A DNA stretch of 64,000 bases from Bursaphelenchus xylophilus. Taxonomy: Eukaryota; Nematoda; Chromadorea; Rhabditida; Aphelenchoididae. The stretch covers positions 7,626,001 through 7,690,000 of the forward strand of contig CAJFCV020000002.1 of assembly GCA_904066235.2 (NCBI GenBank). Direction: 5' to 3'. Each line of letters starts with the position of its first letter. Positions within the stretch are counted from its first letter, which is position 1. This document shows positions 25,322 to 37,965 of this stretch, in pieces. A program made the translations under genes and the position numbers. The notes below the pieces were generated by a model. The model was given only the letters and a program-made list of their open reading frames with translations, was not told the DNA's origin and did no database searches.

Positions 25322-27298
25322 TTCCCTGAAAATTGGATCAAATTAGATCACGAATACTTACTCGGCCATTACAACGTCCACGCAGACAAAGAATTCGCAA
25401 AATGCTTGTTTCAAAAACTAACCCCCATAACTAATTTGGAATTCAAATCCTATGGAGACTGTAATTTAAACCATTTTTGGAATCACCCACGTTTGACAAC
25501 CCACCAAGAAATCTGTGTATCTACCTTGAAAATATTACAATCAATCATTTGCCTCTTATTTTAAAGCCCTGAAAATTACCTAAACAATTCAACTATAACT
25601 GCCACGTCTATTTGACTCGCCCCTCAGCTCGCTCCCCCCTTTTATGGGCCTGAAAGACAAAGATATGATTGCTTTTGCTGCAATTGCATCTTCAATATTA
25701 ACATAAAGAATAAAGGATGGTGGGGACAGAAAAAAGCAAGAGCCATCAATCATGGTAGAAGAATCACCATGACAATCGGATTATAAGCTGATAATTCACA
25801 AAAAAAAATTGGCAAAAATTTAGAAAATAATTTTATAAAAAAGAAAAACCTGACTCAATGCGTCAAGTATCTCCCTGAACAGGAGTTTCCAGGGGTGGTC
25901 AGCGGACCCTATTTTTCCGATTTTCGGCCCGCGGCCCGGCCCGTCTAATTACCGGCCCGGCCCGGCCCGTCTAGTCTTTTTCCAGGCCCGGCCCGGCCCG
26001 GCCCGTGACGGGCCTGGCCCGGCCCGGCCCGGCCCGTGCAGGCCCGTTTATAGAGGGTTCTGCGAACTGCGCCCAAGCTTGGGATCTAAACTTAGGCAAA
26101 AAAGGCGTTGATATAGCTAGTAAAGGATCAATGTGATAGTTTTGTGGTTTTATAATGGAACTATAGACTTGTAAACGTTTTAGAACTTGAGAAACAGCAA
26201 CTATAACAACATCAATTAATTTTCCCGGCGCGAAAACAATGAATGCCAACGGTTTGGCATTGTAATTTAGACGGGCCGGGCCGGGCCGGAAAAACCCCAG
26301 GCCCGCGGCCCGGCCCGGCCCGGCCCGTGACGGGCCCGGCCCGTTTGTAATTTTCCATTTTTGAGCCCGGCCGGCCCGTTTGGGCCGGGCCGGGCCGGCC
26401 CGTCACGGGCCGGCCCGGCCCACTGACCACCCCTGGGAGTTTCGAATTCGTCAAGAAAAGATTTTGGTCAGAAATCAGACTATTGCCATCGAGGCCATCG
26501 AGTTCCCAAGACAAGCGAGTTGAAGATAAATCGTTCGTTTCAATGGTAAGTTCGCTAATTTCTCATCAAGAATCTCGAGATGGGAAGAGGGCAAAGCGCT
26601 TGACCCGATTCGCCACAACGGTTCGATCACGAGAATAAATTGAATTAATTGCGTGAGAACGATCAACTGGAACATTTAGGTTCCAAGAATTCACAATGGT
26701 TACAGTCAAGAAAGTCGAATATTTTAAAACAAAAAGATGAGCATATAGTTTGTGATTACAGTGAGTGGGTGTTCCCGGAACCCTGTTACAACTTTTCTGC
26801 CTAAAGTTGAGAAATGTTGTATCTAAAAAATGATATTATACTAGATCAAGTCTATGTTTTGGGATCTGAGAAGCTGAATATCCGCCACGGCTGTCCATTA
26901 TCTGATTTCGCCCTGAGGTCTTTATGCCGCCACGAAATCTTGATTCGTTTATCTAATCGAAACGTGAATTAGGTTCTCCTCATGATGAATAACAACAAAA
27001 TAATATAATAGCATTTATTCCGAGAGTTCTCGAAAACCCGTGTAAATGGCCAAGTTGTACATTTACAATTTTTGAAGACATGTAAAAATTGAGTGTAACA
27101 GGAAGATAATAATACAATTTGAGCTATCAAAGACAAAATTAAACTCGTTCTACGTAGAGGTTACAGTATAAAATCTGTGTAAAACAAGATTACATATATT
27201 ATATTGCGTAGAGAATGTTTCAGTCATGGATTGTAAATGATACTATGGAAGATACGATCACCGGTATATGTGTTATGTACAAAGAGCGAGAGTAAATT
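25322..27298. other. Intergenic region holding hAT-like element copy 1
   Basis: A 2-kb region between the sugar transporter and DENND5 genes. Its only clear feature is the 546-bp GGCCCG-rich element at 25890-26435. The rest is A/T-rich and I see no gene in it. The Ala/Gly/Pro/Arg-rich ORFs read the transposon repeat. Confidence 0.6.
25890..26435 (-). mobile_element. hAT-like non-autonomous element with GGCCCG arrays, copy 1
   Basis: A 546-bp element with terminal inverted repeats CAGGGGTGGTCAG / CTGACCACCCCTG and a perfect 8-bp target duplication GGAGTTTC (25882-25889 and 26436-26443). CAGGGG ends and 8-bp duplication are typical of the hAT superfamily. Both subterminal zones are tandem GGCCCG units with palindromic GGCCCGTCACGGGCC blocks, flanking a ~170-bp A/T-rich centre. 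There is no transposase. The copy at 40713-41258 is in the opposite orientation and appears identical throughout, which implies recent movement. Confidence 0.9.
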
Positions 27299-30200
27299 CT
27301 AAATTCCGATCCCATAGGTGAGGGACGATTCCAAATTGAAATTGAACTCATCCAGAGCACTTAGTAATCGGCTCAGTGCTTGTAATTGGGATGGTTGATT
27401 GAGAATGGAGCTGTCATCGTAGAATTCTTTGGTCACTGGGGTCTTGGCCATTAATGGCAAAAGAGCTGCGAGTTGATGGTCTCTGGAAAGACGGTGATAT
27501 AAGGACTGACGACTTACCTCAGAGTCAAAAGTAGAAAGGCATGGAATTTCCCTTCCTTGCCAACATTTGCATTAGAGGCGATCTTTGAGACCATGTCATA
27601 GGCATATATTATAATCGATTTCACGTCTCTATTTAACGCTTTGCCTGAGGCAGTGGGGATCAGACTGGCGAACCAGGCAAAAGATTTCTCTGCAAGACTT
27701 TTATCACGCTTGTTGCTCCCTTACCAATATAATCCCAAGGATAAGTTTTGCCGAAGAATCTGAAGAGCGAATCTTTTCTTCCCAGTATAAACACTTGCTC
27801 CAGATACTTGATTAATCCTCTTTCTCCACATAAAAGTTGAGTCAGATTAGCTGTTGGATTCCCCACTTGTCCTTGACTGTAGAAATGCTTGACTAATGCG
27901 TTGACGGCCTCTCCAATTCTATGTTGAAGTTCATTTGTGCGTTGATCCCAGGATTTGGAAGGGACTTCACTCACAGATGGAGACCTCTGATGACGAGAAC
28001 TTTCTCGAGCTGAGTAGTAATTGTATTGGCCTGGACGAGAGAGGGATTGGTTGCGGGAAGAGTGCTGGGGGTACCCGACTTCTGAGCGAGATGAAGAGCG
28101 ACGGCGATGGGGTTCTTTGATGGGGGTTGAGACTGGACTCTCCGGACGGCTCATCGCACCTAAAATAGTATTTGTTGGCTTGACTTACGATCAAAAAAAA
28201 AACAACTACAAAAGACTCACCAGAAACCAAAGTACTTAGACTCCCTCCGTGAGCACTGGCCAACTTATTCATCATGGAAGTGGACATGAGATTCTTGACC
28301 GAGTTCAAATATTGTTGGGGTTGGCTTTGTTCCGTCGGACTTTCATCTTCATTCCTCCGTTGACTAACCATTTCAGCCACCAAAACCCTTTCCAGAGCTC
28401 CGTCTTCTACTGATCGACCAAACCATTTTTTGCAGTTGAATTTGTATAACTGTCCTGTAATATTATTCCTGACCAAAACATAATGTAACAGCCATTTCGA
28501 AATCTTTTCGCGATGACCAATTCTCAGCGTCGTCAAGATTCCCAGATTTTTATGGTCGAATGTAAACTGTAGGTTATTTGGAGGTAAAGGAATCTTTTGA
28601 GTGGACCCCAAGGTCCCAGCACACATAATCCAGACACCTGCTGATTGGAATCGATCGAGGGTACCGACTAATAACACTTCATATTGCATTCGAGTCGATC
28701 TGAACGTGTTTGTGAAACAAGTGAAGTCCACGGCATTGAGGGATAAGATGTGGTACAGAAATTGTTCCCTCTCGTCTTCTGATCTCAAGAACGCGGATCG
28801 ACGATATAATTCACGGAGTAGTCGTTGGTCCGAGAGGATGGTTTTAAGATGGGAATGGAGAAGTTTTCGTTCGAGGGCTAAGCGCACAAAAGCGCGGGCA
28901 TAGCCAATATCCGTTCGGATTTCGGTCATTCGGAAGATGTTACTGAAAGATTTAGATTAGTTCATATAGATAAGACGATGACATAGTGAGAAAGTTCTTA
29001 CTTGAAATCAAATAATAAACTTGTCGGTAATGGGGACAGTTCAGCCAACTTTTCATCCGCGTCTCTACTCCTCGACAACGATCTTTTTCTTTCTTTATGA
29101 GGCCCTCTGGATTGATCTCTCCCTCTTCTTTGTTGACTAACTGAATGATCTCTCGGTTCACGTGCTGATTGAGATGGTGGAGGTTTGTTTTCATTCAATT
29201 GAGGAGCAAAATCTAAAACGTATTCAGTATTAAAAAGAGATTTTCTATTAGTTAACAGCTCATAGCAACATGAATCAACTCAGAGTTAGCATTGCAAAGC
29301 ATTCTTTCACCTAATTTAATCTAATCAGCAGCAGTGGATTAGCATTGTTATAACGCAGCGCGTGAAGGTAGGTCTCAAACCAACAAAGAAACAGCAGTGA
29401 AACTTGTGCAAGTAGGCAGTATAAGTGATATTATAGCAACTGTATGGCTAGATGTTAATCATGATGATTGTGTTAGTCAAAGATTAGTGTTGACTTGATT
29501 AGTGGCTGATTAGTAGCAAAACAGAATTACTGTACAACATCTTACCACTAACGGAACTTGATTTATGAATACTTCGAGGCAATGGAGGTCTAGCGCCAGC
29601 TCTCGATATTCTCCTAGCCGGCTCTGGATGCTTGTAAACATTGGCTGAATGAGGGTGATTCTGAGGAATGGGTGGCAACCCGACTCTGTCAGGTCGTCTA
29701 ATTTCCTTTTCTTCTCGAACCACATCATTTTCCCCCTCAGAAGGCGCAACAGAATTCGATCTCCATCCAAAGATCTTCTCCATGGGGTTATTATTGGACC
29801 TCTGAACAGATCTCCCTCGGGGCTCGCGATTGAAGTTGTTATCCACTGGATTAATTTCGTCTTCAAGACCGTTGGCTATCTTGTCGGTGATAAAATTGGC
29901 TACTCGAAGAATTGATTTACTCCATGCAGGGGCTTCAGAATCCGGCTCTTTTACCGTATCCGCCAGATTTCGAATCTGATGGATGATCTCGCTGAAGGCG
30001 TTGGACTCCTCCTCGTCTTGTTCTTGACTTTCCGGGTTGTTGTTGATGGTATTGAACACTTCTATACGCAACCGATAAGAAAAGGAAAGACAATTCAGAT
30101 ATAACACTAGTCTATAGCCATCCAAAACCACCACAAATCTCTTTGCAACTCCACAATTTCTTTCTCAAACACATTTTACGCACTATGACAACATTTACAA

Positions 30201-33200
30201 CCAAACCGAGGCCTCAAAAACGGTAGCGCGCAAGCCCAAAAATCAGCGCAAATATTCTAAATTTTCGCTTACATTCCATTCGCTTTCGGAATATAATCCA
30301 CATAAGGGCTAGAACAGAGTGATATAAGAGAGTTTGTGTAAAGATAAACGTAGGGCAACTTGTAAGTTGAATGCGGGCTTACCTGGAGACACATTTGGAT
30401 GGCTATGTTTGGCCGCTCGGTCCAAATCTGGCTTGTTCTTCTCGCAAAAATGGAAAATATTGGTCCATAAGGCGGATTTTCTCTGAAAACATTGTAAATA
30501 ATAGACTCGGACAATGAATGGATACCTGGATTCATAAAATAATAAGTCATGTTTGAGCAGGTGACATTGGTTCTATTTTAATAATGTCATCTTACAGTAT
30601 CCCTTACCTTTTTCTCATCCTGCGACATCCAATTTCGATCGTTGATTGCCGTCTTTTTCTTCAAATCATTGGCCCAAACTCGGTCCAACAAATCGCAGAA
30701 TCCGGCGACAATAGTGTTTTCCTCAACGCCTTGAACTGCCGAGTCATGATGTCCAAGATGTAAGGCCTCTTTGCCCATTTTCATTAAGAGTAATCTGTTC
30801 GTCTTGACTTTTGTCTCCTTCAGCAATTGCTTCACAAACGCATAGTTCTGCTCTTTAGAATCTGTGGTGACTAAAACAAACAAATTTAAGGTAAAATACA
30901 AGAGGCTACGTTCAATTTCTCTTCCCTGCGATAAGAATTTCCTTATACTTGCCTGGTTCCCTTTTTCTCCGTTGTTTTTTCCTCGGCGATGCTATGTTTT
31001 GAGTTCTCTTCTGCTCATCCAATTCTGCTGCCAGTAATACTGCTTTGTTATTGGGTGCCATCCATGGTAAAGCTTGTTCGCCAGAAGTTGAAGGGATCTC
31101 GAACAGATCTGGGTCAAGGTCAGGAAAGCAGGACAAATTGTTCTCTCGGTGAGTTGATGCCAAATGGGATGAAGGCGGCGGTACTTCGTAGTGATATCGA
31201 GGAGTTGGCAGGGTCACGGCTGAAGATATGGATAACAATTGTCATTGTGAAACATAAAAATGATACCACTCCTAAAAACTTACCGTTTGCGTTAAACTCT
31301 GGCATTTGGTTGATCATGGACACTCTGTTGACTCCATTGCCTTGTAACTGGACTTTCAAATCGCTGATTCTTTTATCGAATAACAGCAGATTCTCATCAA
31401 CCTCATTAAACTGGGCCTTTAATTTGGCGTCGATAAAACTGGTAAACATTTGAGTCTCCAAAAACGCTGCCAGGAATGGTAAATAAGAATCAGGCTGGTC
31501 CGAAAGAAACGAAGCCTTGTCGAAATCCACCACCGAATCCCTGATCTTGTCGTTCATCTTGTTGATTACCACAAATTGTTCGTAATTCGAAAATAATTGA
31601 ACAAAATGATGGAGGAAGAGCTCTCGGACTGCCGTATTAAAATTCAGTGCGTTGAAATACTTTTGGATATTCTCTGTCGGCTTGGGTTGAGGTACCGTGT
31701 CACGGATGGGATTGTTATTGTTATAAGTAGGGTCATCCGCCTCATCGAAATAAGTGGTCTCGTCTTTGAAGGCATCCAGAGAATCTGAATTGTCGAAGGA
31801 GCGGGACATCCGTTTCGAAGTCCAGTCCGAGGCCGCTGGAGGGGCTTGACGGAACGCAACACCTACGAAAATAAATACATCAGGCGCAAGTGTAATAGGT
31901 AGGATAATTGCAATAGCATGAGCAAAAAATGGATTTCAATTGAAGTTTAAAAAACCCAGCCTTACCTTCAGGCACTTCATCGACGATTCCCTTCCGATTA
32001 AGGTTGTTTCTCCTCTGTTGGACGGCCGGATCTCTTCTCATCACAACTTTTACTGGGCTCATCTCCTTCTTATCCTCTTTTATCTCCTCTTTGACACCAT
32101 TGTCTCCATAGAAGTTGTTTGGATTTGTTTGGAATCTAAAAATTCAACAATAAAAATATAAACTTCTTACCGTAGATAGAGCCGTTGTAATTGCCTCACC
32201 AATTTGTCGTGCTGAGGGAACGTCTGAACTTCTTCTGGGGTGTCCAATTTCTTGGAATCAATATCCAAAATGCAAATATTACTCTAAAATGCAAGTAGAA
32301 TTAAGCCAAGTCTCCCAAAATTAATAAGATGATCTCTTTATAGCGAACTTACTTGGAAGATCTGATCTGGAATTCTTTCTTCATAACAGAACCCCAACAA
32401 ATAGGCGACAGGAGCTTCAATGAAGTTGAGTTGAGAGTACGGGACAATGGGGACATAGGGAAGTTGCCAGCGGAAGGGGAAGAGCAGAACTGAGAGACAT
32501 TCGGCCACCAACATTAATCTATCCATATCTGAAAATGATGACTAACACGGGTTCAGAATTTGAAGTTCATGATTAAAAGATAACGGCCTTAGGCTCTTAT
32601 AAGAAACAAATGATCAAAATAAATGAAATACTTACGCCTCGAGCATAATAATATCTGATGTTCTAGCATGAATGACGTGAATAGCCTCACAAATGTCTCC
32701 ACATCCAGCAGTCCAAAGAGGTCACACATTGGGTAGTCAAAGAAGTGCAGATCCCCAAAAGCCGGTCTTCTCACCGCCAACTCCAATCCTCCATAATCAC
32801 ACTGTAAACTGGTCCCCGGAATCGGCAAAGGGACTTGATGGAGAGCCCAATAGATGAGCTGTTCCAACGAAAACTCGGATCGTTTCGGGGTAAATCCAGC
32901 AATATACAGAGAACACAAAAGATGTTGAGTCGAAAACAAGATGGGCAATCTCTGGATGACACAAATACTTTTGGAGACAAAGATATTCTTATTCGTCGAG
33001 TCGTAATAACTTTCTCGATGCGAGAAATTGCGACGAGAAGTGGAGGATATGTTGCGGGGGAGGGTGTGGGTCTGTTGATGACCGTGATTATCATATCTGG
33101 ATGGGATGTCCGACTCCACCTTCTGCTGGATGTATTGATGATTCAGTTCGAGCATTTGTTGACGGACCCGGATATCAATAACGGGCTAAAAACGAGATTG

Positions 33201-33713
33201 GATGATATAAAATGCCATCAAAAAAATTATTTTAATCATTTCAATGTATAAAATGAAATTCTTACCTCATAGAAAGTAAAAGCGCATCCGAAAGTCCTGC
33301 TTCCGTCCTCTTTTGTCAACACAAATGAGTGGAATTCGGTCTGAGCGGGCACCTTCTTCTCGGTGTAGAACCTCAGACCCTTAGGCATACATAATTGGGC
33401 GATCTCGGGAGTAAATGGATACCCGACTCGATCCGAGGGAGGGAATACTTGCAGGATGGAGGTTTGATAAGCTCTATCTAACGGGGCTTTGGATAAAATT
33501 GATCCACTAAGTTCAGCTGCTGATTCTGCATTTCTATCAAGCTGTAAAAGGATGATTTATACAATTTATGACACAATGTGTGTTTAGACGTTTTAGATGA
33601 GATATAATTCCTACCTCTAGTCCCTTTTCCTTGTCGAATCCGACCAAGGCCAAATAATCGACCAAGGTCAGACCGAGAGCGGCCGAAACGGAATTGTTTT
33701 TGGGATCATTCAT
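27299..33713 (-). CDS. DENND5-like Rab GEF (DENN - RUN - PLAT - RUN)
   Basis: Sixteen exons (33615-33713, 33266-33541, 32636-33185, 32353-32528, 32171-32283, 31966-32135, 31284-31862, 30953-31219, 30608-30870, 30383-30482, 29546-30061, 29002-29212, 28221-28942, 27725-28159, 27518-27689, 27299-27482) give 1610 residues. The tripartite DENN module (LCMPKGLRFY, PLPIPGTSLQC, LPYVPIVPYSQLNFIEAPVA, DKASFLSDQPDSYLPFL) occupies about 1-640. RUN1 starts near 760 (KMGKEALHLGHHD, GVEENTIVAGFCDLLDRVW, KSALWTNIFHF) and resumes near 1110 (RTDIGYARAFVRLALERKLL). PLAT is near 1190-1290 and RUN2 near 1400-1610, ending LESSLTYGIGI. Vertebrate DENND5 (Rab6IP1) is a Rab39-type GEF and Rab6 effector in endosome-Golgi traffic. 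The intron after exon 8 uses a GC donor. A disordered ~240-residue insert splits RUN1, making it ~300 residues longer than human. Confidence 0.95.
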
Positions 33714-36706
33714 CCCTTTACTTGAAAGCCGATAAGCAGAAACTTTACATAGAGGACTACTGAAGATTATTTGAGCATCGATCCGAGTTCATTCATCTGG
33801 AAAATCATCAAAAATCAGTGAAATACCATTAATTCTAAAATACGAAAAGAGCGTTTCACATGTCACGTAAAGCATAAAAACGTGAATTGAAAGGACAGTA
33901 AACGAGCTCTCATGCGCTTCGGCTTAACCCCGGCTCGTAAAGCGTTCAAAAATATTTGAATTCTGGCCTTTGGGCCGAAAGTGCGAAGAAATTCGATCGT
34001 AAAACAAAAAAAGAGACGGAACTACTAGAATTCGATCTGCCCATTTAGTGGTATTCAATAAAAATGAATGCAAACTTGGATAAAACAATGGAAGAAGGAT
34101 CTGGAAGTGTGTACACCATAAAATTTTGGTAATTTTGCTGGATAATAAAGAATATTATTTTCCAAAATAAGATTTAAGACTAAATTTTGATGACAAAATT
34201 GAAAATGTTGTCAGTTGGATGTTGAAAATTTAATTTATCAAAAAAAAAACTTTTTCAGGATGATTACAATTACTAGTACGAATAACAAGAACAATAGAGC
34301 CCCTTTCCAAAATAACTGTACGGAATGAGGTGTTTTGTTTTCCTCCGGCCTTATTATTCCTCCCTCAGGAGACTCCCAACAGAAAACAAACTCCAGAGTT
34401 CTCTCAGAGCCCCAATTTAAAGACGCTCAGACGGCGTTTCAAAGGAAAGCCGATATGACTAATTCGATTAAATCCCGTTTAATGCGCAAAAATGCAAATA
34501 AAACCTATTTTTATTACAATTACTTTCCAAACCTCGATTCGGAGCAACCATGGCTCAGAAAATATATCAAAAATATATTCTAATAGATAGATGTGCGGAT
34601 GGCCGAGGAAAACGGCGCAAGAAATTTAATAAAAAATTTGGACTCTAACAAACTAGAGAGTAAGTTTTCCGGCTTGCAAAGTATAAAGAGCTAGTAGTAT
34701 TGGATATTTGTTCAGAAACCGGGGCAAACCCATGTATAATATGATTAGATGACGTTTTGGGGCAAAACCATGATACTTTAGGCCAAGATATTATTTTATA
34801 GTGGACAGAAAAAAGACGAAAAGTAACTGGAGAAGAGAGTAAATAAAAGAAAAGCATAACAAGTGATGATAATTGATGACCGTAGACTGTCGTCAAACAA
34901 TAAACAAAGCGTTCCACGAATAAACGCATAAAAAGTTGATGATATTTATATTATACTGGCCATCTAATGAGCTAATTCCCACAAAACTGTAGAGTCGAGG
35001 AGAGTAAAAAACGGCCAAAGAGAGAAAAATCTTTTTTGAAAGACAAAACAAAAAACTTTGGGCCATTTTTTGGCCGGTCATTAATTCCCGCGACCTTAGG
35101 GCATTTAGTATTAAACTGAGCTTTCATATTGTTAACCCCCAAAAAGAGCCCAACACCAACTTTTTTAGGCCTTTTCAATTTCAAAGAAGGCCTAAATTGT
35201 GGGGAGAGAAGATTTGGGCAAGGGGGGGGGGGGCAATGAAACATTTAGGATCTTTTCTTCCGGCATCCGGTTTCATTTAATGCGGGACCCCCGGGCGTCT
35301 TATGACAAAATATTTATGAGAAACTGCCAAAATTCAACTAAAAAAGCCATGGCCTCCACTCCATTTGGCTGATTTTAGGGGTTTACAATTAAAAAAATAG
35401 TACAAGTCTGTAAAAAAGTAATTCTTTGTGCATTTTGGAGGTCCAAAGGGCAGCTGAAACAAGTACGAATAAGATATCAGAAGCACTAGCCATAAACCCC
35501 TTAGGGGAATTTAAATATTTCAGTGTGTGAAAATAATGGCATCTGTTTTTAATTCAATCTCCCTCTTTTGCTGATGTTATATCTCTCTAATCTTCGCTAA
35601 TCTCTCAATCCGCGAGCAAATTAAAATACGAAAAAGAGAGTTTTCATCCGCAAAAACAATTTCGGAATGGTTATCGCCACAGGCTATCCGCTACAATCCT
35701 TCGGAAACATGATGAGTGGTCGGAAAGAGAGCAGTTTTATGTGGACAGGGGTCGAATCTCATAAAACCCCCTTACCTGGCGCGAAATAAAATAGAAAGTC
35801 ATTAAATTTATATGGTCCCTAGCTTTGGAAAACGATGTCACAAAGCTATGAAACAACATAAGTAAAGAAAAACGCCTTTAAAGAGATTATTCATCAATAA
35901 TACAAGAAATCTGACGAAATTCTAATTGAAAGATGACTAAAAAAAGCAATGAAATGTCAATCCAAAACAAAAGCCTATCAATTCTTACTAGAAGTCATAA
36001 AAAAGTAGTGTAAAAATTCCATCTCATTTCTAAATTTTAATCTCCGAAGCAAGAGATCTCTCGCTAATCTCGTGGCCACCAAAGAAAACCGATCAATCTT
36101 TTGGGGAGGGGGGCTCTAAAAACGTTTTTATTAGAGACATTCCAGTCGAAGCAAGTACACCCCATCTTCACCACATAAAGCGAATAAGGAAAGAGATCCT
36201 CAAAAAAAGTCTGGTTGACATCGCCCTTCCTTTCCATAACCTTGGAATGCGCCTTCTTTATTGTTGACTTCCATATCGACAGAATAGTAGGGGTATGTGA
36301 AACAAATAAAAAAGTGAAAACGCCTTCCATTCCCTCAAAAAGAGACCAACAAACATGTAATACACAACATTATACGTTAAATCAGTATTTCTTTATGTTT
36401 CTATCTATTTTTAAACAATACTAAAAAACTTTTAAACCTAAGTAATCTTCATAAGATTGGTTAATTCTTGTCAGAAAGTCCCACTTTTGATTCCTAAGAC
36501 AATTTGCTAAGGGCTTCTCGCTTTAAAGAGCGCCTTCAGAGTCTAGCGCAATGCAAATATTGATTCATTTTTATTTATTTACAAAAAAACTAAAACTAGA
36601 TGCGGAATTGTAATAGAGTGAGTGAAGATTGCAGTTATTATGAATGCCGACCTCTTGTGTGAATACTTTCCATTATGAGAGATATCAGAGATGCTTATGC
36701 TTAAGC
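33714..36706. other. 3-kb intergenic region
   Basis: A/T-rich sequence upstream of DENND5 and downstream of the zinc-ribbon cluster. It contains a 12-nt G run near 35222. I see no supported gene or transposon in it; short open frames lack splice partners or recognisable composition. Confidence 0.4.
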
Positions 36707-37671
36707 TTATTGACGCTTTTTCTCTAAATATCTTTTCTGTTTTATTTCTTTGATTTCGTCTTGTCTCTCTTGGCATTGGCTGAAATTTTGATAATTAAGA
36801 AATTAATAGCCACAAGAGGAAGTGTTTATGTGCCATTCCGTATTCATACCTGCATCTCAAGTGCTTTTCCGAAATAACACTCGGGCATGATTCGCAAAGC
36901 TTTATCGCGGCGTCATCCCCAGCTTGACGAGTCGACTTTCTACCATTCTAAACTTCGAAATAAACCTCTTTTTTTAAAAATTACCGTATCCGAAGGAGTG
37001 CCATCAGCCAGAAGTCGTAGAGATTTGCGTGCAGATCCCCTTTCCGAATAACTATCAGATTTTTCATGACTTAACTCCCGCGTCGGCAGGCTCTTTCTTT
37101 CAGCCTTCTTTGCCAAAATCCTGGAGATCAAACCTTCGGCTGCTCGGTCGGCTTTAGTTGGCGTTGTGGTTGCCGATTTGCTGGCCGTGTTTGACAGTGA
37201 GTTCGGTGTGCTCTTGACCTCTTCATTGTTTGCGGCTGAATTTCTGGTGGTCCGTTTGTTGACGTCAGCCTCTTCTGGTGCATCATGCTTTTGGAAGGAT
37301 CCTCTCTTTCTCATCTTTTTATTCGGAGTGTGGTTATCGTGAATATCGGCAGCTCCTCTTTTTGCGGTTTTCTCAGCACTGGCAACAACGACTTCCATCA
37401 CCTCAATATCTTCACTGTTGTCTCTTGTGTCAACAAATTCGGTATAGTTGATGACATTTATTGGGCTTTTTGAAGCCTGTCCATTTTCTTTGGCTTCATT
37501 CGACAAAGATTCCAAATCCATAATAACACTGTTAAGGCCTCTTTGTAGAGTAACGATAAGATCATTAAGTGGTCTGTTGAGCTCCCCCGCATATTTGTTG
37601 ATACATAATGCAACATTAGTAAGCAATTTTACGTTGTTAATTACCGTTTTAACGGTTAAGTTTGAGCTCAT
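36707..37671 (-). CDS. Nuclear-type basic protein with C-terminal zinc ribbon (paralog A)
   Basis: Three exons (36985-37671, 36850-36947, 36707-36779) give 285 residues. An N-terminal helical segment of ~60 residues is followed by a long Ser/Lys/Arg-rich disordered region with several nuclear-localisation-like clusters (NKKMRKRG). Near the end there is a four-Cys motif, C-x2-C-x10-C-x2-C (CESC...CSQC), then a basic/acidic coiled tail. The neighbouring gene B has the same architecture. I do not recognise the family. The ATG follows directly after a TTTTTAG acceptor (37672-37674), with no upstream coding exon, so the mRNA is probably trans-spliced. It is the last member of a three-gene, operon-like cluster with ING at its head, which suggests a chromatin or nuclear role; that is inference. 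Confidence 0.75.
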
Positions 37672-37674
37672 CTA
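37672..37674 (-). promoter_or_regulatory. Probable trans-splice acceptor for paralog A
   Basis: On the minus strand AATATTTTTAG ends immediately before the ATG at 37671. No coding exon precedes it, and gene B ends only 294 nt upstream, as at internal operon genes in nematodes. Confidence 0.55.
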
Positions 37675-37965
37675 AAAATATTATATAAGGTAACAATATC
37701 AATAGAAATGGCTGCTCAACTTCGAGAAAGGTACCGCGGAAAAATACACACAGAGAAAGTGTTTAGACAACTCTTCGGTCATTGCCACGATCATCGTAAA
37801 TGAAATAACGTAGAGATACAACCGTGATGATTCTGCAGAATCCACAAACTGCTCTTAAAAAAGTATAACTATTTATCACAACATAAATTTATTCGGATCA
37901 CTATAGAAAAGCAAATGCGAGGTAGAGAGATCTTGTCATTTTTAAACTAAACATGAATGAAAATG

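Noticed and set aside
25971..26514. Ala/Gly/Pro/Arg-rich ORFs resembling collagen or low-complexity proteins (also at 40667-41177)
   Set aside because: They translate the GGCCCG arrays of the hAT-like element, appear identically in both copies on opposite strands, and have no start context or splice structure.
30245..30330. A 36-nt stretch between DENND5 exons 10 and 11 with acceptor- and donor-like edges
   Set aside because: Including it creates a stop codon at the next junction (T|AA). Skipping it keeps the frame, so it is treated as intron.
35221..35233. G homopolymer run as a possible G-quadruplex or assembly artefact
   Set aside because: A single run without the further G tracts needed for a quadruplex; nothing else supports a function.
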